NCBI RefSeq assembly: GCF_001029435.1
Contig: NZ_LDOV01000042.1
Coordinates: forward strand, 1 to 61,266
Direction of reading: 5' to 3'
DNA length: 61,266 bases
Source: Photobacterium aphoticum
GTDB taxonomy: Bacteria; Pseudomonadota; Gammaproteobacteria; Enterobacterales; Vibrionaceae
Under the pieces are notes generated by a model. The model made no database searches. It was not told where the DNA came from and saw only the letters and a list, made by a program, of their open reading frames with translations. Positions 26,258 through 35,049 of this stretch are shown in pieces; position 1 is the stretch's first letter, and each line of letters begins with the position of its first letter. The position numbers and the translations under genes were made by a program.

Positions 26258-26794
26258 ATGGCAAGCTTTCTAACCGACAGTATTATCATTGCTAACCCTG
26301 CCATTGGGGATGTCCCAAAATTCAAACCGATCGCGAACCGATTGGTGTATATCGTAGAGCACAATAAAGACGGTGCTGTTGGGGTGTCGTTGAACAATAA
26401 TTACATCAAGCCGTTTAATGAAATCGCAGAAGTGCTGACCGTGCTGAAATCGGTAGATCCAAGCATGTTGCTGAACGACAAGCTGTTTGGTGGTGGCCCG
26501 TTATTTACCGATCGTGCTTGGATCTTAGGGAAAAACAAAGGCAAATACAGTGAAACACTGACCAACGATCATCTGTCATTGAATTTCTCGTTACAGGCCT
26601 TTTCTGACAACTTACCCGAGCACCGCTCGTCTTGCGGCATTGGGACATTTGGGTGGGGCCCGGGGCAGCTTGAGAAAGAGTTAGGCGCACAGCTTTGGCA
26701 CTATTACCCAGCCGATCCTGAAGCATTGGATGCCATTCCGTTTGAGGGATCGTACAAAGGGGCGATTGATATTTTGAAAGCGATGAAGGCATAA
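26258..26794 (+). CDS. YqgE/AlgH family protein
   Basis: A 178-residue cytoplasmic protein of the UPF0301/AlgH family. The family features are the N-terminal SFLTDSIIIANPAI, GAVGVSLNN, FGGGPLFTDRAWIL and FGWGPGQLEKEL. The start at 26258 matches the family length; an upstream start at 26225 lacks a ribosome site. Molecular role is unknown despite the AlgH name. Core yqgE usually sits next to gshB and ruvX. It does not here, so this may be a second copy. Confidence 0.85.
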   Translation: MASFLTDSIIIANPAIGDVPKFKPIANRLVYIVEHNKDGAVGVSLNNNYIKPFNEIAEVLTVLKSVDPSMLLNDKLFGGGPLFTDRAWILGKNKGKYSETLTNDHLSLNFSLQAFSDNLPEHRSSCGIGTFGWGPGQLEKELGAQLWHYYPADPEALDAIPFEGSYKGAIDILKAMKA

Positions 26795-26852
26795 CACAGC
26801 CCGCTGAATGCTGTTCACGATGGCCCTCAAAAGACCAGCTTCTAAATGTAAG

Positions 26853-26867
26853 TGATATTCGTTATCA
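26853..26867. promoter_or_regulatory. Fur box upstream of the ChaN-like gene
   Basis: TGATATTCGTTATCA matches the 7-1-7 Fur consensus TGATAAT-N-ATTATCA at 13 of 14 specified positions. It lies 50 to 70 bases upstream of the lipoprotein start. Confidence 0.65.
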
Positions 26868-26901
26868 TCTTTATCTTTTTACATGACGACAAGACGTTGT
26901 C

Positions 26902-28176
26902 ATGGCATGGACGGAGAGACGCAGGATGCGAACGTACTATCACTTACTTCAAACACATGGCCACTTACTTCAAACACACGGCCACTTACCTCAATTACAA
27001 GATCATTTACCCCAGCCGCACAATCATTTTTCTCAATCACACAATCCATTCCCTCATTTTTTGAAACGCGGTAAATGTACCGTGCTTGGTGGGTTATTTT
27101 GCTGTGGATTATTACTTGGTGGGCTGACCGGTTGTGAATACCTGCCGCATGAGGCCAATGTCACCCTCTCTCCGGCGGCGATACAAACGGTGGTGGAGCA
27201 ATCTCGACCTGCAAATACCGCGATCATGCAGGCGTTTGAGCAACATGATTTGGTGGCTATCGGTGATTACCACTGGAATGACGCTTTCATTGACTATGCG
27301 ATGACGCTGATTCAATCACCGGCGTTTTCTGAGCAGGTGCAACATATTGTGGTGGAATTTGGGAATGGGCAGTATCAATCCTTAATCAATGATTATGTGG
27401 CAGGTAAGGCTGTCAGTGACGCGCAGGTGCAAGAAGCGTTGCGGGGTTCGTTGTATTTTATGGCTTGGGCGCCGGACGTGTATGGTCGCTTTTTTGCCGC
27501 TGTACGAGTGCGTAATGCCCAACTTCCCCCTGAACAACAGCTTCATGTTCACCTTGCCGAGGCCCCGTTTGACTGGTTAACCCTGCGCGATAAACAGGTA
27601 TGGCAACAGGCGGCACAGTCAAAGAGCGATCATTTCTACCAAGTGGCTGAAGAGCGCCTTCAGCAACAGCAAAAAGCCTTGTTGATCTTCGGTGCCTTCC
27701 ATTTGATCTCCGCCCCAGATGACTTTGTGCAGCGCGAAGCGGAATCCTCATGGCCACTGGCTACCCGTTTGCAGACGCATTATCCCGGTAGTCTCTACAC
27801 CCTTTGGCCACTGACGGAACCGGCAGTGGTATCGGCGTATCAGGCGTTGCCTGCGCCCTCACTTATTCCCGTGAAAACCACCCCGATACAGTCAGAACGT
27901 ATGATAGACATATTGCCCAAAGCGCGGTTTAAACTGGCAGAGATGGGCGAGAGGGAGGCCAAGGTCGGAGACTTGTTTGATGCGTTTTTGTATCTCGGTG
28001 AGAGTGAACGCAGCACCTTGTTTCCACGCAGCGTGATGGACGATACTGCTTGGATGGCGGAAATGCAGCGTAGGGCTGATTTGATTGGCGGGAAAATGCA
28101 AAAACGCTTCAATGAGATCCGCCGGAACAGTGAAGCTCATTACCGTACGAGGAATGAAAAAATATCTGCCCGTTAG
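26902..28176 (+). CDS. ChaN-like iron-regulated lipoprotein with His-rich leader
   Basis: A 424-codon frame. A lipobox (LGGLTGC) ends at residue 78, so the frame upstream is oddly long and holds five degenerate 7-residue repeats (HLLQTHG, HLLQTHG, HLPQLQD, HLPQPHN, HFSQSHN). The true start may be 26902, 26926 or a TTG near 27060. The mature part (GDYHWN, VVEFGNG, LLIFGAFHLI) resembles the ChaN/haem-uptake lipoprotein superfamily. A Fur box in front and a Fur-controlled TonB receptor behind support a role in haem or siderophore use. Confidence 0.65.
   Translation: MAWTERRRMRTYYHLLQTHGHLLQTHGHLPQLQDHLPQPHNHFSQSHNPFPHFLKRGKCTVLGGLFCCGLLLGGLTGCEYLPHEANVTLSPAAIQTVVEQSRPANTAIMQAFEQHDLVAIGDYHWNDAFIDYAMTLIQSPAFSEQVQHIVVEFGNGQYQSLINDYVAGKAVSDAQVQEALRGSLYFMAWAPDVYGRFFAAVRVRNAQLPPEQQLHVHLAEAPFDWLTLRDKQVWQQAAQSKSDHFYQVAEERLQQQQKALLIFGAFHLISAPDDFVQREAESSWPLATRLQTHYPGSLYTLWPLTEPAVVSAYQALPAPSLIPVKTTPIQSERMIDILPKARFKLAEMGEREAKVGDLFDAFLYLGESERSTLFPRSVMDDTAWMAEMQRRADLIGGKMQKRFNEIRRNSEAHYRTRNEKISAR
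26941..27045 (+). repeat. Five degenerate 21-bp repeats coding His-rich heptads
   Basis: Five consecutive 21-base units, the first two nearly identical and the last three diverged, each encoding seven residues that begin with His and carry Gln at position 4. They lie inside the possible coding leader of the ChaN-like lipoprotein. Confidence 0.85.
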
Positions 28177-28255
28177 ATGTCGAGGCTCTGAAATCTCGAT
28201 GGGATTTTCATGTGCTTGCAGGGTGAATTATGGAACTATCACACATTTAAGATTA

Positions 28256-28274
28256 AATGATAATCATTATCATT
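28256..28274. promoter_or_regulatory. Near-perfect Fur box
   Basis: AATGATAATCATTATCATT is a fully symmetric 19-bp match to the Fur consensus. It lies 65 to 85 bases upstream of the TonB-dependent receptor start. Confidence 0.92.
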
Positions 28275-28339
28275 GATGTTGTTTGTTTTGTTGATTAAGG
28301 TCTCGGGCTTATTTACGGACCTTCTCAAAACAAGGATGT

Positions 28340-30340
28340 GTGATGAGTACTACCCAGCCCTTTGTGTCTCCTGCCGTACTGCTGCCAACCCTATTAAGCA
28401 GTGCAATATTAGCTGTTTTTTCTTCGTCGGCTTGGGCCTCTTCGGAAGGGCCTTCGCAAGTCGTCCATGATGATACGCCGGTGCAGGCGTTGGATCGCAT
28501 GGTCGTGACGGCCACCTTAACTGAACACAGTGAGCTGACCGCGCCTGCGTCTGTGTCTGTGATCACCGCAGAAGACATCGCCAAAATGCCGGTGAAAGAT
28601 CTGTCTGAGGCGATCCGCAGCAGTACGGGGGTGAACATTGAAGGCAGCACCGCATATGGTCGTAATAGCATTCGCATTCGAGGCTTAGACGGTAAGCACA
28701 CCCTGTTACTCATTAATGGCCGCCGCATTAATTCTCAAGATGCCTTGATCCGTGGGAACGATTTTGACTTAGCCACCATTCCATTAACGGCGATTTCCCG
28801 CATAGAAGTGGTGCGCGGCCCGGTTTCTTCGCTGTACGGGTCTGAAGCGATGGGCGGTGTGGTGAATGTGATCCTCAAACGCCCTACGGAAACCTTGTCA
28901 GGCTCAGTCGGGGTGGAATATGAACACCTGCTGGAAGGGGACGGTGGTACCGGCATGAAAACCAATGGCTATATCAGTGGCCATCTAACGGATAAGCTGG
29001 CCGGTACATTGATTGTTGAACGTGCCGATCGTTCGCCATGGCGCACAGACGAAAATCCAGAGGTGGATGCCTTAGAAGCGCGCGAAAATACCAATGTGAT
29101 GTCAGAGCTGCGTTGGGATATTAATGCCCAGCAAGCCATGATTGCCGATTTGTATTACACCCGTGACAGTCGCGAGGCAGACTGGTTGCACCCGCGTACC
29201 GGCCCGCACACCAATACGCAAGACTCGACCCGTTGGAATTATGGCTTAACCCATGAAGGGGCATGGTCATGGGCGGACTCGGAAGTGCGTGTATACGGTG
29301 AAACCATGAAACTGGACGATGCCAGTACCGCTTACAGCAATGGGGCTGCGGAGGTCGAGCTGCAAAATACCACGTTTGATTTCAAACTGCTGGGGCTTGC
29401 ATGGGATCAACATGAGTGGGTCTTTGGGGGGGAGTACCGCACCTCGGAATTGGACAATGATCGGGACTTGGCATCAGGCAGTGCAGACAACTATCAAGGT
29501 GCGGTCTATGCGCAAGCGGAGTTGGATTTCGATGCATTATTACTGACATTAGGTGCGCGTCAGGACTTCCATGACGTGTATGGCGAGCATTTTAGTCCCC
29601 GTGCCTATGCAGTGTATCGTGTGACCGATGAATTCGTGTTGAAAGGGGGCGCGGGCGGTGGTTTTCGTGCGCCGGGGATCATGGAAAGCAGCGATGAAGT
29701 GCGGGTGATCAGCTGTGGTAACCGTTGTTGGTTAACCGGCAATGATGACTTGGAACCGGAAAAATCGAAAAGCTATGAACTGGGTGCAGCTTATGAATCG
29801 TTGACCTTGGGCGCAGGCATCACTTATTTCCATACTGAACTGAAAAACAAAATTGAGCGCGACCTCACCGCCCCGGTGGGGAGTGAGGGTGTCATGCCGA
29901 TCTTTACGTATCAAAATATCGGTAAAGCTAAGATTCAAGGGGTAGAATTTGAAACCTGGTATGACGTGAATGATCGACTTCGTGCGGCGTTTAATTACAC
30001 CTATACCGATGCAGAAGATACCACGACGGGCGAGACCTTGCAGAAAACGCCACGCCATTTAGCGAATCTGGATGTGAACTGGCAAGTGACCGATCCCTTA
30101 ACTGCTTTCATGCGGGTGAACTACATTGGCGAGCAGGTGATCACCAACCCTAGTCGCGAGAACGTCACGGTCAGCGGATATAGTTTGGTGGGTTTAGGCG
30201 CATCCTATCAGTTTGAAGCACTGACGCTGAAAGGTGGCGTGAACAACTTGTTTAACACCGTATTGGATGAAGAAGATGATTATTACGGCTATACCGAAAA
30301 GGGGCGCAGTGTCTTTTTGAATGCCACTGTCGTGTTTTAA
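28340..30340 (+). CDS. TonB-dependent siderophore receptor (IrgA/CirA type)
   Basis: Outer-membrane receptor for a ferric siderophore or similar ligand. The 666 residues have a signal peptide (to about residue 33), a TonB box (DRMVVTAT), a plug domain (about 60-170, with IRIRGLDGKHTLLLINGRR) and a 22-strand barrel ending in Phe. A disulfide-type loop (SCGNRCW) and overall size suit the IrgA/CirA/FepA group, which binds catecholates. The ligand itself cannot be read. The Fur box upstream implies induction under iron starvation, together with the ChaN-like lipoprotein gene before it. Confidence 0.9.
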   Translation: MMSTTQPFVSPAVLLPTLLSSAILAVFSSSAWASSEGPSQVVHDDTPVQALDRMVVTATLTEHSELTAPASVSVITAEDIAKMPVKDLSEAIRSSTGVNIEGSTAYGRNSIRIRGLDGKHTLLLINGRRINSQDALIRGNDFDLATIPLTAISRIEVVRGPVSSLYGSEAMGGVVNVILKRPTETLSGSVGVEYEHLLEGDGGTGMKTNGYISGHLTDKLAGTLIVERADRSPWRTDENPEVDALEARENTNVMSELRWDINAQQAMIADLYYTRDSREADWLHPRTGPHTNTQDSTRWNYGLTHEGAWSWADSEVRVYGETMKLDDASTAYSNGAAEVELQNTTFDFKLLGLAWDQHEWVFGGEYRTSELDNDRDLASGSADNYQGAVYAQAELDFDALLLTLGARQDFHDVYGEHFSPRAYAVYRVTDEFVLKGGAGGGFRAPGIMESSDEVRVISCGNRCWLTGNDDLEPEKSKSYELGAAYESLTLGAGITYFHTELKNKIERDLTAPVGSEGVMPIFTYQNIGKAKIQGVEFETWYDVNDRLRAAFNYTYTDAEDTTTGETLQKTPRHLANLDVNWQVTDPLTAFMRVNYIGEQVITNPSRENVTVSGYSLVGLGASYQFEALTLKGGVNNLFNTVLDEEDDYYGYTEKGRSVFLNATVVF

Positions 30341-30371
30341 AATAACAGTCGCGTTTTAAAATAACAGCCGC
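30334..30371. repeat. 19-bp tandem duplication at the receptor gene end
   Basis: Two consecutive 19-base units, GTTTTAAAATAACAG(T/C)CGC, followed by a partial third, begin in the last codons of the receptor gene and run past its TAA. The first unit contains the stop codon. Confidence 0.85.
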
Positions 30372-30435
30372 GTTTAAATAAGGCGTACTTTTCAGATAAA
30401 AACATAAACAACCATGAATGGTTGGCTAGCACCTT

Positions 30436-30498
30436 CAGCCTCTCTGTGCAACGCACGAATTATATTCGTGATATGTGCAGGGAGGCTGTGTTGTTTTA
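30436..30498 (+). terminator. Long structured terminator after the TonB receptor
   Basis: An outer stem of about 15 pairs (CAGCCTCTCTG side 30436-30450, CAGGGAGGCTG side 30474-30488) encloses an inner CACGAAT/ATTCGTG stem, followed by TTGTTTT. The 320-base gap to the next gene holds nothing else apart from the 19-bp duplication. Confidence 0.65.
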
Positions 30499-30659
30499 TG
30501 TGTTTCTCAATTGCAAGTGCTTTGATTTTATCTTGATGTGTATCGAAGGGCGAAAAAGGGGCCGCCATTTAAGGGGCAGGGGTATGGTATAAATCAGCGC
30601 CCAGTGAGTAAACCTTGATGCGTAGTTGATGTGTTGGTACTTAATAAGGAACGAAGAAA

Positions 30660-32237
30660 ATGGATTTCTTGGTTGTTGTCATTATTTCAGTAGTTATGCT
30701 TTTTATTTGGCAAGTTTATCGAATGAAGCAAATGCCAGTACATGAGTTAGTGGTGGAATGCTTAAATCGACATCAGTTTAAAGAGGCTCTGGCTATTCTT
30801 TCAAATGATGTGGATAAAGGGAATTATGAGTCGGCTGTAATGATGGCAGAGGTTATTGAAAAGTTTGGCCTAAAGGATGCGGACGACCCATCAAATGAAC
30901 TATTTCAGCCTATTTATTGGTATGAGAAAGCGGCTTTATTGGATGAAGCATTTAATGGAACTTATAGGTTGGGATTGAGGCTTGGGCGCTTGCCTAATGG
31001 AACGGTTATTGATGATGGAAGGGAGCGATTAGAACTCATCTTGTTGATTGATGCTGCTAATGGGAAAGCGGAGCAACAATATGAACTAGGTATGCTGTAT
31101 TCTAACTTTTTATGGGATACAAAAAAAATCGAAGAATCTCAGTATTGGTTGGATAAAGCGGCTGAACAGGGGCATGAAAAGGCGCTCTTTGAAATAGGTT
31201 CTAGATACATATCGGAAAACCTTAATAATACAGATGATTACGGTAGTGAGTTAGCGCAGCAAGCTCGGCAGTATATATCTAAAGCCGTATCATTAGGTTA
31301 TCAACCTGCCAGAAAAACGTATGCAGATATGCTTATAAAAGGGATTGGGGGTGATAAGCAACTTCGTGAGGCTGAGGGGATATTGCTCACCTTATGTGAA
31401 GAGTTCCATGATCAGGCGGAAAACGATAAATATATTATTGATATCTTGGTTTTAGAAGAACGATTAGCGAAGTTATACGTTGAATTGAATGATTGGGATA
31501 ATGCGCGTCTTTATTTTGAAAAATATGCGGAATATGGGAAGAGTGGCGAAATCGCATTAGCGAATTTTTTGTTAGATCATTCTCACAGCGTCGATGATCA
31601 TGCAAGGGCTCTTTCTTTAGTTAAAGAGGGTGCTGATGGGTGGCATACCGATGTATTAGCTATTTGGGGAAAAGCATACGAAACGGGCCGAGGCGTAAGC
31701 AAAAACTTACCGAAGGCGGCGATGCACTATCAACTAGCAAGTATTACGCTTAATCCACGACACATAGAATCAAAACAAGCACTGACGGCTCAATTGACGA
31801 CATTAGAAAAGCATGAAGTGACAATATTGGAAAAAGAATATCGCGCGTTACATCCTATCTCTGAGGAACGGCAGAGAAGCATTAATTACTGTTATGCCTC
31901 TAATCTACTGAAAAAAGAGGATCTATCATGCGAAGAGGCTGAAGAAGGATTGGCGTTATTGAAGCAATGTGCTTTAGCTGGTGCTGAGGACGTCCTAACT
32001 GAAATAGCTGATGTTTATATGAAATTAAATAAACACTTTGAATGTGCACTCTGGTTAAAAGTGAGCATGCTTGGTGAGTCCGTCCCTACAATTGCTAATG
32101 ATCCTGTATTTGATCGTTCAGGTTTCATCTGTAGCAATTTGTATAAAACCTTCACCGACGAAGAGAAATCCAGGATTGAAAAAGACGCGAGAATGCTATT
32201 TGAGCAAATTGAGAAGAAGCATGATGATGAGATATAG
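30660..32237 (+). CDS. Membrane-anchored Sel1-repeat protein
   Basis: A 525-residue protein with one N-terminal membrane segment (about 2-19) and a long alpha-solenoid of Sel1/TPR-like repeats. Examples are WYEKAALLDEAFNGTYRLGL, WLDKAAEQGHEKALFEIGS, and AMHYQLASI late in the chain. Such proteins serve as scaffolds for protein interactions. AAGGAACG precedes the ATG. Composition is more AT-rich than the flanking genes. No partner is evident, and function is unknown. Confidence 0.75.
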   Translation: MDFLVVVIISVVMLFIWQVYRMKQMPVHELVVECLNRHQFKEALAILSNDVDKGNYESAVMMAEVIEKFGLKDADDPSNELFQPIYWYEKAALLDEAFNGTYRLGLRLGRLPNGTVIDDGRERLELILLIDAANGKAEQQYELGMLYSNFLWDTKKIEESQYWLDKAAEQGHEKALFEIGSRYISENLNNTDDYGSELAQQARQYISKAVSLGYQPARKTYADMLIKGIGGDKQLREAEGILLTLCEEFHDQAENDKYIIDILVLEERLAKLYVELNDWDNARLYFEKYAEYGKSGEIALANFLLDHSHSVDDHARALSLVKEGADGWHTDVLAIWGKAYETGRGVSKNLPKAAMHYQLASITLNPRHIESKQALTAQLTTLEKHEVTILEKEYRALHPISEERQRSINYCYASNLLKKEDLSCEEAEEGLALLKQCALAGAEDVLTEIADVYMKLNKHFECALWLKVSMLGESVPTIANDPVFDRSGFICSNLYKTFTDEEKSRIEKDARMLFEQIEKKHDDEI

Positions 32238-32294
32238 CCTGTTTAGTAAAAATGGGTGTGTGGTTCGTTAGGAAATAAACAAGGAAGTTAATGA

Positions 32295-32579
32295 ATGAAA
32301 TGTCCAAGTTGTAAAAGCAAGATTGATGAAAAGCAGGCACGAGAAAAAGCAGACAGTGAGAAGCGAGTGCGCTGCCCTGAGTGTCAGGTATGGCTAAAAG
32401 AAGATCCGAAAGCGTCGCAACTGCTGAATATCGGTTTCTTTACCTGGCTAGCGGGTACGGCAGGAAAAGGGATGATTGACGGCACGCCAGATGTCATGAT
32501 GTTGTTGAATATCCCTGTGCTGGTCGGTTTAGTGATGATGGCGATCTGGTTTGTGCGTGGCAAGTGGATCACGGCATAG
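32295..32579 (+). CDS. Zinc-ribbon membrane protein
   Basis: A 94-residue protein. The N terminus has two CxxC pairs (C3/C6 and C27/C30) forming a zinc ribbon, followed by two membrane segments (about 44-60 and 68-86). AAGGAAG precedes the ATG. It begins a run of small rightward genes that end at the terminator near 33.6 kb. Function is unknown. Confidence 0.7.
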   Translation: MKCPSCKSKIDEKQAREKADSEKRVRCPECQVWLKEDPKASQLLNIGFFTWLAGTAGKGMIDGTPDVMMLLNIPVLVGLVMMAIWFVRGKWITA

Positions 32580-32706
32580 GTTTCAACCGCAAACCGTAAT
32601 AATAGCGATAGTGTTTCGTCTCATAGATCCGGTATGATGCCGTTTAGCAGCAAAGGTGCTGTTTTGTATTGGTTTTATTGAAACATTGATTGAAGTGAGA
32701 GTCAGG

Positions 32707-32922
32707 ATGGCTAATTTTACAGAATATAAAGTGGTTCACATTGTGGAAGGTGGTTGTGGTACCTTGTTGTTTGGTGCAAGCGGTTTGCCTATCCAGAAAA
32801 TGGAAGCAGAGCTGAACAAGTACGCGCAAGATGGCTGGCAATTGGCGTTTCAAACCGTTGAAAGCAAGCGTTACATGCTGTTTTGGCAGCGTGAAGCAGT
32901 GATTATCACGCTAGGCCGTTAA
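32707..32922 (+). CDS. DUF4177-like small protein
   Basis: A 71-residue protein with the DUF4177 pattern: a KVVHI strand at the start, then LNKYAQDGWQLAFQ and a final strand that includes FWQR. The start at 32707 is chosen over an upstream in-frame ATG at 32656 because it fits the family. Its stop is 2 bases before the yidD-like start. Confidence 0.7.
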   Translation: MANFTEYKVVHIVEGGCGTLLFGASGLPIQKMEAELNKYAQDGWQLAFQTVESKRYMLFWQREAVIITLGR

Positions 32923-32924
32923 TC

Positions 32925-33149
32925 TTGTTTAAGGCCACATCGCTAAAATTGATCCGCTATTACCAAGGTAAGGGCGGATCAAAAGTCCTCTTTAATATTG
33001 AGTGTAATTTTGAGCCATCATGCTCTGAGTACACCAAGCAATGCATCATCAAATACGGGGCAATTAAAGGTTGGCAGTTAGGGCTTGCTCGCATACGTCG
33101 CTGCAATCAACCCGATTTGGTGGAAAAAATTCGAGATGAGGTGCCGTAA
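32925..33149 (+). CDS. yidD: YidD-like membrane-insertion factor
   Basis: A 74-residue protein with the YidD signature: NFEPSCSEYTKQCIIKYGAIKGW and RIRRCNQPD, including the conserved cysteines. YidD assists YidC in inserting inner-membrane proteins. The start is TTG with a weak ribosome site, so translation probably depends on the gene before it. Its stop overlaps the next ATG (TAATG). YidD is normally encoded in the rpmH-rnpA-yidD-yidC group. This copy lies elsewhere and is a diverged extra one. Confidence 0.8.
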   Translation: MFKATSLKLIRYYQGKGGSKVLFNIECNFEPSCSEYTKQCIIKYGAIKGWQLGLARIRRCNQPDLVEKIRDEVP

Positions 33150-33553
33150 TGTCACGATCTGAGTCAATGGAAGCATTAGAAGCCAAAGAAGAGCAACTGC
33201 GCACTTTGGTCGCTGATCTAGCGCCAGAGCAGAGAAAGCGCTTTTATGTGGAACAGACGAAGCAGCTGAAAGATCCTGATACTTACGCGGCGCTCAATTG
33301 GCTGTTTCTGGGCGGCTTTCACCACCTCTATCTGCGTAAATATTCGATTTTTTCCGTAGAGTTTACGCTGCTGATCATCGCTATTATTGCCTTGGTGATG
33401 GGATTCATCTACGCCGTGGTGATTTTGATCGCGATCTCGCTGTATGAATTGCCGCAGTTGTTCTTTTCCCAGAAAATTGCCCGTCAGTATAACTACAATC
33501 TGTCGATGCAGATCTATCATGATGTGAAGGCTGAGGCCACGATTGGGCGATAA
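33149..33553 (+). CDS. TM2-domain-like membrane protein
   Basis: A 134-residue protein with a helical N-terminal region rich in Glu and Gln. Two or three membrane segments lie between about residues 48 and 100; the first contains LNWLFLGGFHHLYLRKY, typical of TM2 domains. It overlaps the yidD-like stop by one base and ends the small-gene cluster. Function is unknown. Confidence 0.75.
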   Translation: MSRSESMEALEAKEEQLRTLVADLAPEQRKRFYVEQTKQLKDPDTYAALNWLFLGGFHHLYLRKYSIFSVEFTLLIIAIIALVMGFIYAVVILIAISLYELPQLFFSQKIARQYNYNLSMQIYHDVKAEATIGR

Positions 33554-33584
33554 GATGTTAACGCGCGATTATCCAAGTATTCAG

Positions 33585-33623
33585 AAAAAACGCCATTGCG
33601 GTATGTCGCAATGGCGTTTTTTT
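33585..33623. terminator. Bidirectional terminator
   Basis: The stem AAAAAACGCCATTGCG / CGCAATGGCGTTTTTT with a 6-base loop separates the small-gene cluster from the convergent dms-napF operon. Confidence 0.92.
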
Positions 33624-33627
33624 ATGT

Positions 33628-34215
33628 TTATTCGGTAGGAACTGCAGGCGCTTCCTGAACTTTCGGCGTGATGGGCGATAGCGTAAAACTTATCGCGCCC
33701 ATCGGGCAGGCGGTTCGGCATTGGCCGCAGCCATTGCATTTGTCTTTGAGTACGGCTGGGCGCTTCTCGTTAAGATCAATAGCCTGCTGTGGGCAGTCTG
33801 TCGCGCACATGTCACAGTAACCGTAGAGCATACGACGGCAAGACCCGCTGAAGACCGGGATCATTCCTGTTGAGTGACAGGTATTGCTCAGTGCCAAGGT
33901 CGGGCAAGCGCGTTGGCATTCCCCGCAGTCGGTACAGAAGTTACAGTCGAGATGCAGTTCCGGTTTGCCATTGATCATGCTGATCACATGCTGTGGACAT
34001 GCTTTTTCACATTCACCGCAGCCATCGCATAAACGGCTTAGCAAGGTTTCATCGACAGCAGTCGGTGGGCGAGCCACCAAGCGGGTGAAAGGTTCAACGA
34101 CCGCTTGCTGTTGAGTTTTCTTGGCGCCAGACAGCAACCCACGGAATAACCCTCGGCGGCTGATCTGCTTGTGCTCCATTACGGCTTGGTAATACTTTTC
34201 GCTTTTTTCCGTCAT
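33628..34215 (-). CDS. napF: NapF-type ferredoxin
   Basis: A 195-residue iron-sulfur protein with an N-terminal SRRGLFRGL motif typical of NapF. Four cysteine groups follow, three of full CxxCxxCxxxCP form (CDGCGECEKACP, CTDCGECQRACP, CNGCGQCRTACP). The start at 34215 is used; the frame is open further to a TTG at 34263. NapF helps mature periplasmic molybdoenzymes. Here it closes the dms operon instead of a nap operon and may support DmsA maturation or electron supply. Confidence 0.85.
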   Translation of the reverse strand: MTEKSEKYYQAVMEHKQISRRGLFRGLLSGAKKTQQQAVVEPFTRLVARPPTAVDETLLSRLCDGCGECEKACPQHVISMINGKPELHLDCNFCTDCGECQRACPTLALSNTCHSTGMIPVFSGSCRRMLYGYCDMCATDCPQQAIDLNEKRPAVLKDKCNGCGQCRTACPMGAISFTLSPITPKVQEAPAVPTE

Positions 34216-34296
34216 GGTGTACTTTTCCGCGTGCTCGGTAGTAGGAGAAGGCAGCACATTCAATCGATAAGGCTTGGTGTGTGCTGCCTGTGTGCG

Positions 34297-34950
34297 TTAT
34301 CGGTACAAACGTACGATACGGTAATCGGCTTTGGTCAGTTGCGCCAACTGGCGCAGGGTGCCTTCTGCGGCAAGACTCATGCCTTTGTAAAAATCCGTCG
34401 TCGCTTCATCACGCATGATGTGCAGCATGCGCGGTGCCCACGATAATACGTGTTCACTCAAAAACTTCTCTAGGGCACACAATAGCGGAGAGGGGTGGTC
34501 GTCAGCAATGTCTTGTTGCAGCGCCATTTCACATAAATGTGCAATAAAGCAGAAAATCAGGCCGATGTGATCGTCTGGCTCGTGTTCGCCAGTATCAATT
34601 TCCACACCAAACTGTAGATAGAATTGTTTAATGGCCGCTGTTGGCGCGCCAAACAAGGTTTGTTCTTCCGTCAGGTACACGGATGCCCACGGTGCCGCTT
34701 TTAGTGCGTTAGGGCCGATGAACAGATCGGCAAAGTCCTGCTTAATCGCCGCCATGTCTGGTTGCGTGCTCAGTAGGGCTAAGCCTTGTGCCAGAGAATC
34801 GTTATCCACATCCAACGGCCACTGCGCGATCAACGACTCTTGGTAAATCGGGTCGATGAAATCCGCGCTAGGGGCTTGGTGAAACGCCTGATAGAAGAAA
34901 CGGCTCACTAGCGATAAACCGGCTAGAGTGTGAAATTGTTGCTCTGTCAT
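34297..34950 (-). CDS. dmsD: TorD/DmsD-family chaperone
   Basis: A 217-residue all-helical chaperone of the TorD family that binds the Tat signal of the catalytic subunit and promotes cofactor insertion. Family features include FADLFIGPN (about 73-81) and GEHEPDDHIGL (about 121-131). It lies behind dmsABC on the same strand, separated by a terminator-like hairpin. Within the family, DmsD, TorD and YcdY are hard to separate, so the name follows the operon. Confidence 0.88.
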   Translation of the reverse strand: MTEQQFHTLAGLSLVSRFFYQAFHQAPSADFIDPIYQESLIAQWPLDVDNDSLAQGLALLSTQPDMAAIKQDFADLFIGPNALKAAPWASVYLTEEQTLFGAPTAAIKQFYLQFGVEIDTGEHEPDDHIGLIFCFIAHLCEMALQQDIADDHPSPLLCALEKFLSEHVLSWAPRMLHIMRDEATTDFYKGMSLAAEGTLRQLAQLTKADYRIVRLYR

Positions 34951-34975
34951 AAAAAACTCGAAATTCGTAATGCGA

Positions 34976-35040
34976 AAAAGGAAGGCTAATCACTTAGCCT
35001 TCCTGCAGGTACGGATAAATAACCGCGTACTTATCCGTAC
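34976..35040 (-). terminator. Double hairpin between dmsC and dmsD
   Basis: Two perfect stems lie in the 99-base spacer: GTACGGATAA/TTATCCGTAC (35009-35040) and GAAGGCTAA/TTAGCCTTC (34981-35002). Read on the minus strand, the second is followed by CTTTTT. The pair probably reduces transcription into dmsD-napF or protects the dmsABC message. Confidence 0.75.
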
Positions 35041-35049
35041 GAGTGATGA

